The notes under the pieces were generated by a model, which was not told the DNA's origin, did not search any database, and saw only the letters and a program-made list of their open reading frames with translations. Positions 61,705-64,000 of a stretch of 64,000 nucleotides of DNA are shown here, piece by piece. Position 1 is the stretch's first letter; each line of letters opens with the position of its first letter. The position numbers and the translations under genes are program-made. The stretch comes from Ananas comosus (taxonomy: Eukaryota > Streptophyta > Magnoliopsida > Poales > Bromeliaceae): NCBI RefSeq assembly GCF_001540865.1, contig NC_033629.1, positions 6,651,278-6,715,277 of the forward strand, read 5' to 3'.

Positions 61705-61767
61705 CCGTCACGAAAAAGTAACGGAGCGCCCACGCAGTTGCCGCTACCGTCACGTATTTCCGTCACG
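61705..61767. promoter_or_regulatory. Three CCGTCACG boxes (TGACG-type)
   Basis: CCGTCACG occurs at 61,705-61,712, 61,747-61,754 and 61,760-61,767, about 110-170 bp upstream of the TATA box. The complement contains TGACG, the core of bZIP (TGA/as-1-like) sites. A functional role is inferred from motif and position only. Confidence 0.5.
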
Positions 61768-61840
61768 TTTTAAAGTCGAGAAGCAAGTAGAAACATCAAG
61801 CACTCCTCTCATCTTTTTCCACCTACCCCACCACCACAGC

Positions 61841-61848
61841 CACGTGTC
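61841..61848 (+). promoter_or_regulatory. ABRE/G-box upstream of the RFS-like gene
   Basis: CACGTGTC contains both the G-box core CACGTG and the ABA-response form ACGTGTC. It lies 26 bp upstream of the TATA box. Raffinose-family genes are commonly ABA-, drought- or cold-responsive, so this fits. Confidence 0.6.
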
Positions 61849-61873
61849 AGTTAGGATCGGGCTGTGGCCCGAG

Positions 61874-61881
61874 TATAAATA
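61874..61881 (+). promoter_or_regulatory. TATA box of the RFS-like gene
   Basis: TATAAATA in GC-richer surroundings, about 500 bp upstream of the start codon. Transcription should start near 61,905. Confidence 0.65.
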
Positions 61882-61904
61882 CCTTGGAGTTCTCCCAACT
61901 TGTT

Positions 61905-62375
61905 CCTTCCCAAATTGTATGAGCGGGCACTCCTAAGCGTCCAAATTAAGAGCCAGCGCTCTACCAAAAGAAGTGGGGGGCATTCCTCTGGAATAATGCA
62001 CTTCTGCTAGCTGCTAAATCTCTATCGATTCGATCTGTCTGTCTGTCTATCGATATCTATCCATCCATCCATCCATCCATCCATCGATCTATCTGTCTGC
62101 TAAGCTATCGGATCGCCGTCATCTATCCATCTGCGTCTATTTTCATTTTGTTTCTACTCCAGGGGATTTTGAGAGGTACGAGCGAGATGAAGTGATCACT
62201 TTCCAAGATGAATGGCCATATATATATATATATATATTTGACCTGATTATTTGGAATTTTAGTGGCAGAATTAATTGTACTAATTAACAGTCTTTGGTTT
62301 GTAACATCAATCGATATAAATAATAATATAAATAAATTGGTCGGTCGGTGGTTTGGTGGTGATCGTCACAGGAAG
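61905..62375 (+). other. 5' UTR with one probable intron
   Basis: A leader with (TCTG)n and (ATCC)n repeats (62,035-62,100). A good donor AG|GTACGAG is near 62,174 and an acceptor GTCACAG ends at 62,371, giving a ~195-bp intron that ends 4 bases before the ATG; it contains a TA run (62,217-62,236). The upstream in-frame ATG at 62,262 would fall inside this intron, which is why 62,376 is chosen as the start. Confidence 0.55.
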
Positions 62376-63249
62376 ATGACGGTGACTCCGAGGATCACGA
62401 TCAGCGACGGCAACCTGGTGGTCCATGGCAAGACCATCCTCACCGGCGTGCCTGACAACATCGTCCTCACCCACGCCTCCGGGGCCGGCCTCGTCGACGG
62501 CGCCTTCGTCGGCGCCACCGCCGAGGAATCCAAGAGCCTCCACGTCTTCCCCGTAGGCGCTCTCCGGTAATAATTAAATAAATAAATTGACTCAATTAAT
62601 TAACTCTCCTCCTCCTCTTAATTTACTATCATCCATGAAGGATGGTTGCCGATCGATATGTATGTATGTATGTATGTATGTATGCACATACAGGGATGTT
62701 CGGTTCATGTGCTGCTTCCGGTTCAAGCTGTGGTGGATGACGCAGCGGATGGGGACGTGCGGGCGGGATGTGCCGCTTGAGACGCAGTTCATGCTGGTGG
62801 AGAGCAAAGACGGGGGGGGCGCCGCGGGGGAGACGGTCTACACGGTGCTGCTGCCCCTCCTGGAGGGCCAGTTCCGTGCCGTGCTGCAGGGCAACGTGAG
62901 GGACCAGATCGAGATCTGCCTGGAGAGCGGTAAGTTGGAATTTGGAATTCATCCGAACAATCGAACTAGCTAGCAATCGGAGACGTCCGTACGGTACTTG
63001 TAGCAGTAGCAGTAGCAGTAGCACTAGTGGTAGCTAGGATGCCTCAGATCAGAGGGCTAGAATTGCATCGCGCCGGATTCTCTGTGTGGGCAGGGGACAA
63101 GGCGGTTCAGACTAAGCTGGGGATGCATATGGTCTACGTGCACGCCGGGGCCAATCCTTTTGAAGTCATCAACCAGGCTGTCAAGTATGTACCGCAAGCT
63201 TAATTTCCTCATTCCTCAACTTCACTTTCTTTTTTCAATTCTTTTAATC

Positions 63250-63282
<33 letters not shown>

Positions 63283-63878
63283 TTTTTTTAATCTTTTGTT
63301 TTATTTAATTTTTTTTTGTTTTTAAACTGTTAAACGAAATGATACTATGTTTAATAGTTTCATTAATTATTAATTATATAATAATTACCTATTAACCGCA
63401 TTTTATTAATTAACTAGCTATTAACCGCCATTCCAAAATGTTTTTTTGTTGGTTATTTGTTTGTGTTTTTGTATTTTTCTTTGTTCCCTCCTTTTTATCT
63501 ATCAAAAATGCCTAAATGCTGACCGAGAATTAAACAAAAAATAGGGTGGTTGAAAGGCACCTGCAGACCTTCCATCACAGGGAGAAGAAGAAGGTACTCA
63601 TATATATTTATGAATTTATGGTCCACTCACGTTACTCATATTTAAGTGCATGCTATCCGTACTCATGATACTCGACAGTTCTTGTGTTGTAATTTTTCTT
63701 ATATTTTACTCATCTATCTAGTATGTTCTGCCGTAAGAAAAACGAAGCGACTTAGCTGTTGATGATTACATATACCCCACACGCAGTTGCCTTCGTTCCT
63801 CGATTGGTTCGGATGGTGCACATGGGATGCTTTCTACACTGATGTTACAGCTGAGGGCGTCCGCCACGGCCTCCAAAG
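62376..63878 (+). CDS. RFS2: Raffinose synthase / alkaline alpha-galactosidase, 5' part
   Basis: Five coding exons can be joined by GT-AG introns with phases that agree: 62,376-62,566; 62,694-62,929; 63,094-63,184; 63,545-63,593; 63,787-63,878, giving about 220 residues of a protein usually near 750-780. Seen: N-terminal [16 protein letters not shown], then [17 protein letters not shown], a [13 protein letters not shown] block, [40 protein letters not shown] and [19 protein letters not shown]. These are hallmarks of glycoside hydrolase family 36 raffinose synthase/SIP proteins; the resemblance is strongest to RFS2/SIP2, whose Arabidopsis member is known as a raffinose-acting alkaline alpha-galactosidase rather than a synthase. 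The catalytic Asp residues lie beyond the window. Exons are very GC-rich, introns AT-rich. Cytosolic, with no signal peptide. The symbol is by family similarity. Confidence 0.9.
62655..62685 (+). repeat. (TATG)n microsatellite in intron 1
   Basis: Six to seven TATG repeats just upstream of the acceptor of coding intron 1. Confidence 0.9.
63249..63278 (+). repeat. (TTA)n microsatellite in intron 3
   Basis: About ten ATT/TTA units in the third coding intron of the RFS-like gene; the surrounding intron is strongly AT-rich. Confidence 0.85.
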
Positions 63879-64000
63879 GTAACCATCTGAGTCTCGATTC
63901 ATCGATCCATTCGCTCCTTTGTTTGATTCAACTATGGATTCATTGGTGAGGGGGGTGTGAATCTCAACGGCTGGTTTCTACTCGTGTTCATATAGTTTAG

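Noticed and set aside
61925..61970. tRNA-like word on the minus strand in the 5' UTR (GGTAGAGCGCTGGCTCTTAA)
   Set aside because: The D-arm-like part has no acceptor stem, T-arm or B-box, so it is not called as a tRNA gene or a tRNA-derived repeat.
62262..62375. Upstream in-frame ATG extending the RFS-like protein by 38 residues
   Set aside because: The extra residues are AT-rich, unlike the family N terminus, and fall in a likely 5'-UTR intron that ends 4 bases before the ATG at 62,376.
1..64000. CRISPR array, bacterial operons, rRNA genes, integrated viral genomes
   Set aside because: No regularly spaced repeats, rRNA sequence or pararetrovirus-like coding blocks were seen; all retro-type coding is copia, gypsy or LINE.

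Overview
This window looks like plant nuclear DNA, most likely from a monocot: the one host gene has very GC-rich coding exons, small GT-AG introns and a 5'-UTR intron, and it lies beside a deep pile of nested LTR retrotransposons. The species cannot be fixed from the sequence; a non-grass monocot such as pineapple is only a guess.

Positions 1-59,732 (about 93%) are almost entirely transposable elements. From the left: (i) 568-11,223 is a complete but badly frame-broken Ty3/gypsy element on the minus strand, inserted in an older gypsy LTR (1-567 and about 11,224-11,999). (ii) 12.0-14.03 kb is a Ty1/copia element reduced to a 5' LTR, primer-binding site, an open gag and the last 92 bp of the 3' LTR. 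(iii) 16,996-37,077 is a second Ty1/copia element with LTRs of about 1.77 kb. It has been hit by a 4.5-kb gypsy LTR in its leader, a copia LTR in its pol 3' end, a 3.3-kb gypsy LTR in its 3' LTR, one TRIM in its 5' LTR and one TRIM (itself split by a hAT-transposase-bearing segment) between gag and pol. This element sits inside an L1-type LINE whose two halves lie at 37.08-38.88 kb and 16.76-17.0 kb. (iv) 39.2-42.8 kb is a plus-strand gypsy gag/protease/RT remnant split by a 2.4-kb LTR. (v) 42.8-52.66 kb is another large gypsy LTR (minus) carrying two further LTRs inserted within a few bases of each other. (vi) 52.66-55.94 kb is the 5' end (LTR, primer site, gag) of a third gypsy element, minus strand, followed by truncated LTRs to 59,732. 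For ten nested insertions I can read matching or near-matching 5-bp target-site duplications, so the nesting order can be worked out.

Positions 59,733-64,000 are low-copy DNA: an AT-rich intergenic stretch, a possible SINE, then a promoter (three CCGTCACG boxes, an ABRE/G-box and a TATA box) and the first five coding exons of a raffinose synthase/alkaline alpha-galactosidase gene most like RFS2/SIP2. The gene continues past the window edge.

The most striking unexplained signal is that several unrelated LTR families here (gypsy and copia) carry clusters of short CCGG-centred palindromes (GGACCGGTCC, GTACCGGTAC, GGTCCGGACC types), mostly upstream of a TATA-like box. A second shared signal is a small stem-loop near the 3' end of most gypsy LTRs. 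Assembly quality is uneven: 1-11.2 kb shows small-indel noise, and four single N bases sit at suspicious joins.
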